DNA from: a virus
Length of the DNA stretch: 50,867 nucleotides
Reading direction: 5' to 3' (one strand)
IMG/VR virus record: IMGVR_UViG_3300006865_000002
Location: 1-50,867 of that record
The notes beneath the pieces are model-generated. The model had not been told where the DNA came from. It searched no databases and saw only the letters and a list, made by a program, of their open reading frames with translations. Made by a program: the position numbers and the translations under genes. This document shows, one piece after another, positions 1-8,658 of this stretch (positions within the stretch are counted from its first letter, which is position 1; each line of letters begins with the position of its first letter).

Positions 1-123
1 CACGAAGAAGGGGGAAAGCGCGTTCGATGCCTTGACCCGAAGGGTTTTGGAACTCCAACGGGAAGTCGAAAAGGTCGAACTCCGCAAGGTCAACGAAACC
101 GAGTTGCGGAAGATAGTAGACGG
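1..123. repeat. Terminal direct repeat, left copy
   Basis: These 123 bases are identical to the last 123 bases of the window. The repeat lies inside the tape-measure reading frame, and joining the ends keeps that frame open. It is therefore best read as the overlap left when a circular or circularly permuted molecule is assembled, giving a unit length of 50,744 bp. A physical terminal repeat is unlikely because it would cut an essential gene. Confidence 0.95.
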
Positions 124-1189
124 CTTCCGGCAAATCGGAACCGAAGCGGACAAGATCGGGCGTGACCTTGCGGCGGGGCTGATTACCCCGCTCCAAGCCG
201 TTGATTCCCGATTGAAGGCCGCGCAAGACAGCTTGCGGGCATTCTTGGACTCGACCCAAGACCAGCAAATCCAAATCGCCGTAGAAGTGTTGGGCGTCGA
301 TTCGGCGGAAGAAGCAATCCAACAGCTTACGGCCAGCTTGAAGGAAGCGCAGGAAGCCGCCGCCCAAATCAAGATCGAAGAACAGCAATCGGAAACGTTC
401 CGCAATTTCGAGCGGACCATACAGGCCGTCCCCGAAGCGTTCGCGGCAATCCAAACCCGTTTGGACAGGGGTTTTATCACGCCCCTTGAAGCCGCCCGGG
501 AACGCGCCCGCGCGCTGGAAGAATCAATCTTGCGGATCGACCAAGCCGCCGCCAAGGTCGAAGGCCCCCGGCTGACCGAAGCCTTGGAAACGGCGGCGGT
601 CGAAGTGGATCGTTTGCTTTCCGAACTGGAAAAGGACCGGGAGATTATAGCGGACGTGCAAATCCGCGAGGATTTCCAAAGGACTTTCGCGGAGCCCTTC
701 AGCCAAGCAATCGGGGACGCCGTGTCTCGCGGTATTCTGGAAGGCGAAGACGCCATGCAGATACTAGCGGGCGTCGGGGAAAACCTGTTCTCCAACTTCC
801 TGAAACAGTCAATTGACTTCTTCCAAAAGGGAATGACCGACGCCCTTACGTCCATCGCGGGCGCGGGCGGGGAAATCCTTGGCGGGCTGTTCTCTTCGCT
901 GGTCGGGCTGGCGGGATTCTTCCTTTCAGGAAGAGGGGACCAGCAAACCAGCCAGTCCTTTGAGTCCGTCCAAGGCCAAGTGGAGTCCACCCAAGCGGTA
1001 CGCGGGATCGTTGCGGGGCCGGAATCGGTTTCAATCGCGGCGGTCGGGGAGAACTTGCGCCGGGCCATGGTCGGGGTTGAAGCCCGGCTTGACGCCCTTA
1101 TCCGGGTCGCGGCTCAAATTCGAGACGGTCAAGGCGTGGGCGGCACGTCGGCGGGTACGCCGTTTGCCGGGACCGTGCCGACTTCATAG
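2..1189 (+). CDS. Tail tape measure protein, C-terminal part (gene continues from 49618 across the circle)
   Basis: This is the 3' part of the tape-measure gene whose start is at 49618. The frame is continuous across the 123-base overlap, giving one protein of 771 residues. Tape-measure proteins run through the tail tube and set its length. The part here is alpha-helical and rich in Gln, Glu and Ala. It contains two of three repeats marked by G[LF]ITP, spaced about 97 residues apart. Near full-length residues 605-640 a Gly-rich hydrophobic stretch (ALTSIAGAGGEILGGLFSSL) resembles the membrane-active segment seen in many such proteins. The next gene starts 12 bases after the stop. Role is firm from position and character; lytic activity is not seen. 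Confidence 0.9.
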   Translation, partial: TKKGESAFDALTRRVLELQREVEKVELRKVNETELRKIVDGFRQIGTEADKIGRDLAAGLITPLQAVDSRLKAAQDSLRAFLDSTQDQQIQIAVEVLGVDSAEEAIQQLTASLKEAQEAAAQIKIEEQQSETFRNFERTIQAVPEAFAAIQTRLDRGFITPLEAARERARALEESILRIDQAAAKVEGPRLTEALETAAVEVDRLLSELEKDREIIADVQIREDFQRTFAEPFSQAIGDAVSRGILEGEDAMQILAGVGENLFSNFLKQSIDFFQKGMTDALTSIAGAGGEILGGLFSSLVGLAGFFLSGRGDQQTSQSFESVQGQVESTQAVRGIVAGPESVSIAAVGENLRRAMVGVEARLDALIRVAAQIRDGQGVGGTSAGTPFAGTVPTS

Positions 1190-1201
1190 AAAGGAAAAGA
1201 C

Positions 1202-2011
1202 ATGTCCGACTATTCGCTTTCCCAACGCGGCCTAATCAGCGCGACCAGCGCGGACGGGGCCGGGCCGAAGGATGCAACCTTGGCGTCGGCGGTCAAGCTG
1301 TCGTCGGTCGTGGTCTTCGGATTCATCCGTGACCGACGCCGAAACGCTTTCGTTCAGCGCGGCCAAATCGCGGCGGCGAACCCGGACACGTCGCCCAAGG
1401 ATTCCGCCGCGTTCACGGCGGTTGACGTGGACGCTTCCCATATCGTTTCGAGTTGGCGGGAAAACCGGGCGGGCAACGCCCAGGGCGCGACTTTCAAGTT
1501 GCTTTCCCCTACCCAAGTCCGCATGGAATGGGACGGAACCCTTGGGGTGGGCGAGACGCTTACCGGGGAATTCGAAGTCGTGGAACACAAGCCCCGGCGC
1601 GCGGCCTTCCTCCGCATCCTGAACGCGACGACGGTTCGGTTGGAGTGGGACGGGTCGCTTGCCGCCGGGGAAACCATCGAAGCCCATTACGAAGTTTGGG
1701 ACATCGAAAATTTGGGCGACGACGTGAAGGAACTTCTTTTCCGGCTCCAAAGGATGTTGGCCTACTTGGGCGAAAACTTGTTGCAAGACAAGATCGTATA
1801 CGACGACGCGGGCAACATGGTTTCGTACCGTCTCCGGTTGTTCAACTCCAAGGTCAACGCCGAAGCCGCCACGGTGGACACGCCGGGCGCGTTCGAAACC
1901 GGGGAGTTGGCCCGACAGACGGTCACGCAAGATATCAACTTCGCCAAGAACGACCGCCTTTCGCTTATCCGAGTCCTTACCGACTTGCTGGCAACGCCGG
2001 GGGTCAACTAA
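1202..2011 (+). CDS. Tail protein downstream of the tape measure (distal tail or tip candidate)
   Basis: This 269-residue protein starts at ATG 1202 behind AAAGGAAAAG. It is soluble, with no signal or membrane segment. Two related stretches, VRMEWDGTLGVGETLTGEFE and VRLEWDGSLAAGETIEAHYE, form an internal repeat of a beta-rich unit at about residues 103-155. Its place directly after the tape measure is where siphoviruses encode the distal tail and baseplate parts, so a tail-tip role is inferred. I do not recognise a family by sequence. Confidence 0.7.
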   Translation: MSDYSLSQRGLISATSADGAGPKDATLASAVKLSSVVVFGFIRDRRRNAFVQRGQIAAANPDTSPKDSAAFTAVDVDASHIVSSWRENRAGNAQGATFKLLSPTQVRMEWDGTLGVGETLTGEFEVVEHKPRRAAFLRILNATTVRLEWDGSLAAGETIEAHYEVWDIENLGDDVKELLFRLQRMLAYLGENLLQDKIVYDDAGNMVSYRLRLFNSKVNAEAATVDTPGAFETGELARQTVTQDINFAKNDRLSLIRVLTDLLATPGVN

Positions 2012-2014
2012 CTT

Positions 2015-2170
2015 GTGCGGATCAATGAAAGGGACTTCCGAAGGGCCGTCCACCTATTCAAGTTGAAGTGGCGACGGGGCTACTTCAACCGATTGGAGGA
2101 ACGCGAGTTCGATAAGGAACTGGAACGGTTGCTAGAGTTGTACCTAGAACTTAAATCCAAAAAGGATTGA
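2015..2170 (+). CDS. Small charged protein of the tail cluster
   Basis: A 51-residue frame begins at GTG 2015, three bases after the preceding stop, and ends at TGA 2168-2170, just before the next start. It is very rich in Arg, Lys, Glu and Leu (for example LERLLELYLELKSKKD) and should form a helix. There is no clear ribosome site, so translation would rely on coupling to the gene before it. It fills an otherwise empty gap in a tightly packed operon. Function unknown. Confidence 0.6.
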   Translation: MRINERDFRRAVHLFKLKWRRGYFNRLEEREFDKELERLLELYLELKSKKD

Positions 2171-2172
2171 CG

Positions 2173-2766
2173 ATGGACGCCGCGACCCAAGGATACATGC
2201 CGACGTACTGGAATGCGCCCTTTGACTGGCCGGGGCCTTGGCATCGGGTCGCGGCTCATAAGAAGGACGCGCGCCTTTGCCCTTCGTTCGGCGGCGGTCG
2301 CCGGATGCGGCATCCGTTCTTGGACCCCATCGTTTACCCGAGGAACCCCGACCGGACCTTGAACTACGGCTATGACCGTTTGCGGAAGGTCCGCAGCGTG
2401 ATTATCAAGACGCTGGATTCGTCGGCGGTCGCCAAGTATCCCGAAGTGGCGGAAGACGTGGTTATCCGTGAAATCTGGTTGGCCGAAACCCTTTCGACCT
2501 TTACGGAACTCTTCCACCAATTCCATACGTACCTTCGGGAAATCCTGCCCCCGGGTCGATTCATCGGCTGGCAACCCAAAGACCTTTCGCCCAAAAACTA
2601 CTTCGTGGAATTGCTTGATGTCCAATGCGGGACGCCGGACGATTTCCAAATCGAAGAGTTGGGCGACGACCGACCGTACTACATGCGCGAACAACTGACC
2701 GTCTCGTTTAAGTTGGTCCGTGAAATCCAAGCCCCGGCGGGCGTGGTCAACGTGGTGGGGTTCTAA
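2173..2766 (+). CDS. Tail-associated protein, function unknown
   Basis: A 197-residue protein starts at ATG 2173 behind AAAAAGGA. It opens with an aromatic-rich, basic region (YWNAPFDWPGPWHR) and is soluble. Its neighbours are tail-tip genes with one or few bases between them, so it is probably co-translated as a minor tail or assembly component. No recognised catalytic motif is seen. A TTG six bases upstream is an unlikely alternative start. Confidence 0.65.
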   Translation: MDAATQGYMPTYWNAPFDWPGPWHRVAAHKKDARLCPSFGGGRRMRHPFLDPIVYPRNPDRTLNYGYDRLRKVRSVIIKTLDSSAVAKYPEVAEDVVIREIWLAETLSTFTELFHQFHTYLREILPPGRFIGWQPKDLSPKNYFVELLDVQCGTPDDFQIEELGDDRPYYMREQLTVSFKLVREIQAPAGVVNVVGF

Positions 2767-2767
2767 C

Positions 2768-4174
2768 ATGTCGCTTCAAAGCCATGGTCAAATCCCCGCG
2801 CTGGACTTCGATAGGGTCCACCGTGCGGACGAACCGCGTTTGCGCCAGCCGATCCCCGCTCTTAACGCGGCGTTGGAGAACGCGAACCAAACGCTTGACA
2901 AGGTAGTTGCCGCGCTGAACCGCGCGGGCTCCAACCCCCGGAACCCGATTCTTTCCGGCCTTGGCGGTCAATTCCAATTCTCGTTGGCCGTGGCCGACCA
3001 GTTGAAGGGCGTTTTCATCTTTCAGGATCGGGCCAACATCGGTTCGAACCTGAAGCCCGTTACGTCGATTCTTGCGCCCGGCGTCTACGGGATTAATCAC
3101 GTCTATGGAGCCGGGCAATCAATCGCGGGCTCCCCCGCCACGGGCGCGCGGAAGAACTTCCTTCGTGTCCAATCGGCTTTCGGCACGGTGGAAAAGGAAT
3201 TTTGGGTCAAGACCAAGGACGCGGACATTGTGGCCGTGGACGGGAAGCCCGTCCTTGATCCCGACACGCTGCTACCCGTGGTCTTGGATTTCTTCATCGA
3301 AGACCCGTCCCGGCCTTGGCTTCAACTCCCTATCGACTTCTTCGTTTCGTGGAACGATGAATTTCAAGTCCTGCACAACGCCAAGAATCCGTTTCTTGAC
3401 CCGGGCTTCCTGAAAGCCTACGGCGGGTCCAAGTTCGTTTCGTTCTTCGACAGCATCCCGGGAACCGAGGGGGTGGGCGTCAAGGTCAACCCGGTTACGC
3501 AAGCCCCCATCGAAGATCAACACTTGGTCGAAGTCCAAAACACCCCGGGGTTGAAGGAATTTACCGTCCGGTTCCGATCCAAACTGGGTTCGCCCTACTT
3601 CGTGGACTGCCCGGTTGTCCTGAACATCATTGCCCCGCCCGTCACGTCTTGCGACCCCCCGGTTATGGGACCGCCCGAGACGTGTACGGCGGTCTTGGTC
3701 CCGTTCGGAACCCCGATCCCGGCGGGAGCCCCGGACGTTCCTTCGGTCCCGGGCGTTCCGGTCGTGGTCGGAACTCCGGGCAACCCGGCGACGAAAGACC
3801 TTCTAATCGTCACCGTGCGGGGCGCGGTCACGTCGGCGGGCAAAACCCTTCTGGTCCGCCGCTGGAAGTACGTAACGTCGCCCGCCGATTTGTCCGGTAC
3901 GTATACGGACATCGTGTCGGAAGTGGGGAACTACATCCCGCTTGCGAACCCGTCCGCCAGCCCCGCGCCGGGCTCCCCGTACAACCCGGGCGAACGGCTT
4001 ACCATGGCGTTCGACGTGGGCCAAGACCGGGCGGACCTTGTGGCGTGGTATACGGTTCAAGTCGTGGACGCGGCAGGGCTTGGGGGTCCGCCTATGCTGA
4101 TCCCCGGCCCCCGAGCCCGGGATATCCAGTTCACGGCCCCCGGCGGAACGGGCGGGGAAGGACTCTGCTACTAA
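2768..4174 (+). CDS. Tail protein, Pro/Gly-rich central linker
   Basis: This 468-residue protein starts at ATG 2768, one base after the previous stop. The N-terminal third is mixed, followed by a beta-rich body. Around residues 300-340 there is a low-complexity Pro-Gly-Val-Ala linker (PIPAGAPDVPSVPGVPVVVG). The C-terminal domain again looks beta-sandwich-like. Such a two-domain plan with a flexible linker suits a tail-tip or side-fibre component. It overlaps the glycosyltransferase start (TAATG). The exact family is not recognised. Confidence 0.65.
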   Translation: MSLQSHGQIPALDFDRVHRADEPRLRQPIPALNAALENANQTLDKVVAALNRAGSNPRNPILSGLGGQFQFSLAVADQLKGVFIFQDRANIGSNLKPVTSILAPGVYGINHVYGAGQSIAGSPATGARKNFLRVQSAFGTVEKEFWVKTKDADIVAVDGKPVLDPDTLLPVVLDFFIEDPSRPWLQLPIDFFVSWNDEFQVLHNAKNPFLDPGFLKAYGGSKFVSFFDSIPGTEGVGVKVNPVTQAPIEDQHLVEVQNTPGLKEFTVRFRSKLGSPYFVDCPVVLNIIAPPVTSCDPPVMGPPETCTAVLVPFGTPIPAGAPDVPSVPGVPVVVGTPGNPATKDLLIVTVRGAVTSAGKTLLVRRWKYVTSPADLSGTYTDIVSEVGNYIPLANPSASPAPGSPYNPGERLTMAFDVGQDRADLVAWYTVQVVDAAGLGGPPMLIPGPRARDIQFTAPGGTGGEGLCY

Positions 4175-4875
4175 TGCCGACCAAGCAAGCCCAATTGGTT
4201 ACGGCGGTCATGCCGACCCGGAATCGTCCGGGCTTGGTTAAGTTCGCCGTCGAACTCTTTTTGGCACAAACCTACCCGTGCAAAGAACTGATCATCGTTG
4301 ACGATGGGACGTTGCCCGCCGAAATCCCTTCGGATTCGCGGGTCAAGTATATTCGCGTGGAGCCCATGACCATTGGGGCCAAGCACAACCTTGGTTGTGG
4401 GCTGGCGCAGGGCGAATACATGATCCATTGGGACGACGACGATTGGTTTGCCCCGCGACGTATTTCAATGCAACTTGAGCCTATCGCGCTTGGAAAAGTC
4501 GCCATTACCGGAATCCCCATGGGCCATCAACTTCGGTTTGCTGAAAAGCAATTCTTCTACTGGAAACGCGGATACCCGCGCGGAACTCGCCCGGTCAAGT
4601 TCAAGTTCCACGACAGTACGGCGGCGTTTTCCCGAAAGGTTTGGGACTTCGGAATCCGGTACACGGATTTGAACATGGGGGAGAAGGTCGATTTCATCGA
4701 AGCCGCCATGCTGCAAGGCTTCGCGGAAACCCCGATCCCCAATCATGGGTTGTTCGTGTACGGTCGGCATCGTCGCAACGCTTGGGTGTTCCCCGACTTC
4801 TGGTTGCGGCCCGTGGTCCGACCCGGCAACTTCCCCGAATCGCATTTGGACCGATACGCGGAGATTGTGGGCTAA
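4174..4875 (+). CDS. Family 2 glycosyltransferase (GT-A fold)
   Basis: The 233-residue protein has the hallmarks of GT2 enzymes: an N-terminal beta strand and loop (AVMPTRNRPG, residues 11-20), VDDG at 42-45 for nucleotide binding, and a metal-binding DXD-type run WDDDDW at 86-91. GT2 enzymes move a sugar from a nucleotide sugar to an acceptor. Length is close to a minimal catalytic domain, with no membrane anchor, so it is probably cytoplasmic. The start overlaps the stop of one tail gene (TAATG) and its stop overlaps the start of the next, so it is made with tail-tip proteins. This suggests, but does not prove, that a virion part is its acceptor. Confidence 0.88.
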   Translation: MPTKQAQLVTAVMPTRNRPGLVKFAVELFLAQTYPCKELIIVDDGTLPAEIPSDSRVKYIRVEPMTIGAKHNLGCGLAQGEYMIHWDDDDWFAPRRISMQLEPIALGKVAITGIPMGHQLRFAEKQFFYWKRGYPRGTRPVKFKFHDSTAAFSRKVWDFGIRYTDLNMGEKVDFIEAAMLQGFAETPIPNHGLFVYGRHRRNAWVFPDFWLRPVVRPGNFPESHLDRYAEIVG

Positions 4876-6536
4876 TGGCTAGGTTCATTCTTCCGGGGTC
4901 TAGGCTTAACGAAATCGCGGGCTCCCCGATTCGTTACCCCGCGTGGAAGGTCTACATTTGGAACCCGCGTTGCGTCACCATAAACCAAATCGCTTCGGGA
5001 GAAGTGACCGAGCCGCCGGAAGACCTTACGCCGTTCGTGGAGTCGGTCCAGTACCGGGAAAACATAGGTTTTGAAAATGGCAACGACCCCACGACGCCGC
5101 AAGCTACTTTCAATCTCAGAAGAAACCCCAACACGGGGAAGAACATCCGGCGCGGCTGGATCGAAGATGGGGTTATCGTCCAAATCCGACAAGGGGACTT
5201 GAGGGTTGACCCGAAGGACTGGATTCCGATTTTTACCGGAACGTTCCGGGGCCGACCCGGGGACAACCCGGGAATTCCTGCCGACTTGACCGAGGGTCTA
5301 CAGGCCACGGCCTACGGGCGGGAGGAACGTTACTTGAACCTGTCCGTTACGACGGACAAGTTTCCCAAGGACACGGACCTTGGGGATATGCTGGTTTCCA
5401 TTGCCCAACAGCATTTGGGCTTGGGTCAAAACGAAATCCTTATCGGAAGCCAAGGCTTCGAATCCAAGCATTTGACCAACCAAATTGTCGAACACCCCGC
5501 GCTTACGACCCTTTGGGAACTCCTGTTCCCGGTAGGGAAAAAGCCCAAGTTCGATTCGCTTGGACGGCTGGTTGCCGTGGACGTGAACCTTGATAAGCCC
5601 GCCGCCCGCGTGTATTCGGACGGCAATACGCTTATCATGTCCAAGATTGCGAATCCGAACGACGTTGAAGTAAACAACTCCATCGTCCTTCGCGGGCTGG
5701 AACACGACCTTAGCCGCATCATTCAAGAACAGCAATTGCTTACGGAGTTCGAAGTCACTACGGGATTTTTCGATTCCGAGTACGACGAACGGATTTACTA
5801 CAGCCAAGACCGTTCCCAACGCGCCCAAGAAACGTTCTTGGTCACGAAGAAGAAAATCCTTTGGTCGTCGGCGGATTGGGCGGAAGTTGACGAATTCTCC
5901 GGGCAAGTCACCATTGATACGCACTATCTTAGGGACGCCCGGGTAATCATCTTCTCTACCTACTTGGCTACCCAAGTATTCGTAGCGGCTTTGGATCTAA
6001 TCATGTTCGCCGGGGGTCAAGCCGCCGCCAATGCCATTATAATTCCCCCGGCTACGACCGTCGCCATTCTCCGAGAAATCCTATACGTGGTTTCGATTGT
6101 CGCGCTGGCGGGCTTGCTTTGGGCAATGCAATTCGTTGGGCGCGGTCGCTACGAAGTCCACGGCAAGCCCTTTGAGTACGTCTACCGTGAACTGGTTTCC
6201 CGGCATCAACTGGCGGGGCTGGCCCCGGAGCAAGTGAGGGAAACGGAATTCCGAAACGATTTCGTTTCGGACATGGTGACGTTGGACAGACTGGCGGAAG
6301 AACACTTGCGCCGGGAATTGGTCAAGGACCAGTTGTTCACGATTACCATTGTGGACGACCCCGTTTTGGAAGTGGACGACGTGATAGAGACGGCGGAAGG
6401 CGACCGTTTCTATATCGTTTCGGTCCAGAAGGAACTACAGCGGGAAGGCCGACCGACCATGACCTTGACTTGCTGGCAAATCGCCAGCGGCAAGACCGCG
6501 CCGATTGAAGCGTTGGAGTTGCACCATGGCGCGTAA
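4875..6536 (+). CDS. Tail-tip/baseplate hub-like protein with two hydrophobic segments
   Basis: This 553-residue protein starts at ATG 4875 in a TAATG overlap. The first 350 residues are mixed alpha/beta and resemble hub proteins of siphovirus tail tips in size and position. Residues about 358-379 and 401-421 are strongly hydrophobic, enough for two membrane spans, which is unusual for a tail structural protein. The C-terminal 130 residues are soluble again and include acidic VDDPVLEVDDVIE. It overlaps the next gene by 11 bases. The role is inferred from position; the hydrophobic pair might act at the host membrane during DNA entry. Confidence 0.65.
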   Translation: MARFILPGSRLNEIAGSPIRYPAWKVYIWNPRCVTINQIASGEVTEPPEDLTPFVESVQYRENIGFENGNDPTTPQATFNLRRNPNTGKNIRRGWIEDGVIVQIRQGDLRVDPKDWIPIFTGTFRGRPGDNPGIPADLTEGLQATAYGREERYLNLSVTTDKFPKDTDLGDMLVSIAQQHLGLGQNEILIGSQGFESKHLTNQIVEHPALTTLWELLFPVGKKPKFDSLGRLVAVDVNLDKPAARVYSDGNTLIMSKIANPNDVEVNNSIVLRGLEHDLSRIIQEQQLLTEFEVTTGFFDSEYDERIYYSQDRSQRAQETFLVTKKKILWSSADWAEVDEFSGQVTIDTHYLRDARVIIFSTYLATQVFVAALDLIMFAGGQAAANAIIIPPATTVAILREILYVVSIVALAGLLWAMQFVGRGRYEVHGKPFEYVYRELVSRHQLAGLAPEQVRETEFRNDFVSDMVTLDRLAEEHLRRELVKDQLFTITIVDDPVLEVDDVIETAEGDRFYIVSVQKELQREGRPTMTLTCWQIASGKTAPIEALELHHGA

Positions 6537-7221
6537 TATCGCGGTCTTCAGCCGCCGGGAACTTGAAGCCCATCGGCAGTTCGTTTCAGGGGTCACGGCC
6601 AGCGCGCCCCGTTACGAACCCGTGGACGGCGCGGGCAACAAGGAATGGATCGTTGATATCTACATCGGACCCTTGGAAGTCCAAGCCGCCGAAGGGCTGG
6701 CGAACATTGTTCGCAACGTCCCTATCGCCCCCTACGCCCGCCAGCGCGTGACGGACATTCGCCAGCCCGTCACCATGGAGCGGAGCAAGCAAGGCAAGTA
6801 CACCGTGGTTGGGCGGTCCAAGATTCTTCCTTCGGGAACCCAACTTCAAGGCGAATCCATTTTCGAGCCGACCTATCATGAAGTGAAACACAACTTGGCC
6901 GACTTGAAGTTGCTTTGGGTTGCCGATCTTGATTTCGAGTTGGAGCCCTTGCAGTCCAGCCCGACGACCCCGCTTCAGGCCAGCGCATCGGAGCCCCTTC
7001 AAGTGGTCAAGGCTTACGACGGGTTCGGGAAACAGGCTGTCGGCCCCGGGGCGTCGTGCGGCAACGAAGCAATCGACCCCGTGGCCGGGTCCACGACCAC
7101 GACCCGGCACGTTCGCATTACCCCGGCAAAGTTCGGGCCGAAGGGCGACCCCTTGGCTATGGATTGGGGCGTTGGCCCCCTGCAACCGTTCTTCCAAGAG
7201 ATTGTGGAACTAACCGTTTGA
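6526..7221 (+). CDS. Tail-tip protein, function unknown
   Basis: This 231-residue soluble protein starts at ATG 6526, inside the end of the preceding gene. The middle shows alternating beta-strand character, followed by a Ser/Thr/Pro-rich linker near residues 145-160. No enzyme motif was found. Tight overlap with the hub-like gene argues for a shared tail-tip complex. I do not recognise a family. Confidence 0.65.
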   Translation: MARNIAVFSRRELEAHRQFVSGVTASAPRYEPVDGAGNKEWIVDIYIGPLEVQAAEGLANIVRNVPIAPYARQRVTDIRQPVTMERSKQGKYTVVGRSKILPSGTQLQGESIFEPTYHEVKHNLADLKLLWVADLDFELEPLQSSPTTPLQASASEPLQVVKAYDGFGKQAVGPGASCGNEAIDPVAGSTTTTRHVRITPAKFGPKGDPLAMDWGVGPLQPFFQEIVELTV

Positions 7222-7234
7222 TGGAGGATTCGCT

Positions 7235-8260
7235 ATGCCCCCGCTTTCTCTAACCGATTTCAACGCTTCGGATTTGGATTATGTCCAAAAGCTGAACAAC
7301 AACAACACGGCGATTGAAGCGGCGGTCAACGCCCTTCAAGCGCAAGTGTTGGCGTCCGTGGGCGAAGGCGTGGACTTGATCCTTGATACCTTCGACCGGG
7401 ACGGGCTGGTTGGAGCCCATTCCTACGTACTCGATTTGGACAACTACCCGGGCGGTTCCCAAATCACTATCGGGCGTCGTCCGGCCCCGTTGTTCCCCGG
7501 CGAAGTGGACAAGTCGATTGCTTGGGGGACGTACTCCGGGGAACATTTCCGGGTTTCCATGACGGGCGACCTTGTGTTGAACGCCATTTCGATTGTGTCG
7601 GGCCTTCCGAAGACGATCTATGTTGGAATCCCTTCGGACGGAATCCCGCAATTGTTCGAAAGCGGCGCGGTCCCCAACGTCCTTTACGTCTACAGCATGA
7701 CGTGGGACGGGTACAGCTTGAAGGACTTCCGGCGGCTGGCCCCCATCCTGCCCCACTACTCCGCGCTTCAAGGCATCGCCGGGGCTCCGCGATTCTTCAC
7801 GCTGTTCGATTCCGAAACCGATTGGACTTCGGAAATCGTGGGCAGTTCGGAAATCACTCTCCCGGGCGCGCGGGACGACAACGAAATTGACGTGGACGGC
7901 GCGGTTGAAATCCTTGGCTTCTTCATGACCGCCGGGAAGCCGGGAACGGACGGGTTCGCGGCCACGGGCTCCACTCCTGAACACAATAAGGTTGGGGTCA
8001 AGGTCGTGTCCGCCGCCGAAGACTACACCGAAACGCCGTTCGAATTCGACGCTTCGAACGTGCCGGATACCATCTTCAGGAAGATCAACCCCGCTTTGCA
8101 GGACAAGCGGTTTGTGACCGAAGTTCAACGCTTCACGTTGGAGCGTACCGAGTTGGGGCCGTTCGTGATTTCGGCCCGCGCCTTTTCGTGGGGGATCATC
8201 TATCGTCCGATCATCGGGATTCCGATTCCGAAGGACCAAGGCGACGTTGTGTTGATCTAG
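7235..8260 (+). CDS. Tail structural protein, likely last virion gene
   Basis: The 341-residue protein starts at ATG 7235 behind GGAGG at the ideal distance. The N-terminus (NNNNTAIEAAVNALQAQV) reads as a short trimer-type coiled coil, like the attachment ends of tail fibres. The rest is beta-rich and soluble, with no transmembrane segment. It is the last gene of the tail run, before two small membrane-linked proteins. A receptor-binding or tip role is plausible; the evidence is position plus fold character only. Confidence 0.65.
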   Translation: MPPLSLTDFNASDLDYVQKLNNNNTAIEAAVNALQAQVLASVGEGVDLILDTFDRDGLVGAHSYVLDLDNYPGGSQITIGRRPAPLFPGEVDKSIAWGTYSGEHFRVSMTGDLVLNAISIVSGLPKTIYVGIPSDGIPQLFESGAVPNVLYVYSMTWDGYSLKDFRRLAPILPHYSALQGIAGAPRFFTLFDSETDWTSEIVGSSEITLPGARDDNEIDVDGAVEILGFFMTAGKPGTDGFAATGSTPEHNKVGVKVVSAAEDYTETPFEFDASNVPDTIFRKINPALQDKRFVTEVQRFTLERTELGPFVISARAFSWGIIYRPIIGIPIPKDQGDVVLI

Positions 8261-8320
8261 CGACCGGGGTTAGGACCGGGTAAGGGGTAACGAGTCGAAA
8301 TCAATTTGGAGGGTCTAACC

Positions 8321-8635
8321 TTGGAAGATGAACTTAGGGAAGTCCTGAACGAAATGAAGGACACGACCAACCGGGGATTCGCCCGGCTGGAAGGAAAGGT
8401 CGAAGGACTTAGCAGCGGGCTACAGGCCCATATGCTTGAGTCCGCGACCCGGCACGTTGAAGTTTCGTCCACGTCCAAGGCGGCGCATCGTCGGATGGAC
8501 GAACACTTAGACGACCACAAGACCGGATCGGGGCGGCGTTGGGAATTGATCGTTGCCCTTGCTATCGCGGCCTTGTCCGGCGTCGGAACCCTGATCATGG
8601 CGTTGGTCCAACTGTACGCGAAGAAAGGTCCGTAA
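8321..8635 (+). CDS. Small coiled-coil protein with C-terminal membrane segment (XhlA-like plan)
   Basis: A GGAGG at 8308-8312 lies 8 bases before TTG 8321, which I take as the start, giving 104 residues. The first 70 residues are charged and helical with heptad-like spacing. Residues about 75-98 (ELIVALAIAALSGVGTLIMA) form one membrane span, with a short basic tail. This coiled coil plus C-terminal span is the layout of XhlA-type lysis proteins. It sits between the tail genes and a lipoprotein gene, the usual place for lysis genes. A holin or accessory lysis role is inferred. Confidence 0.7.
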   Translation: MEDELREVLNEMKDTTNRGFARLEGKVEGLSSGLQAHMLESATRHVEVSSTSKAAHRRMDEHLDDHKTGSGRRWELIVALAIAALSGVGTLIMALVQLYAKKGP

Positions 8636-8658
8636 CCGTTTTGGAAAGGGGAACTATC

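Noticed and set aside
5298-5975. Long open frame on the minus strand
   Set aside because: It mirrors the coding gene on the + strand, lacks a ribosome site, and its protein has the odd composition of a shadow frame. The same holds for all other minus-strand frames.
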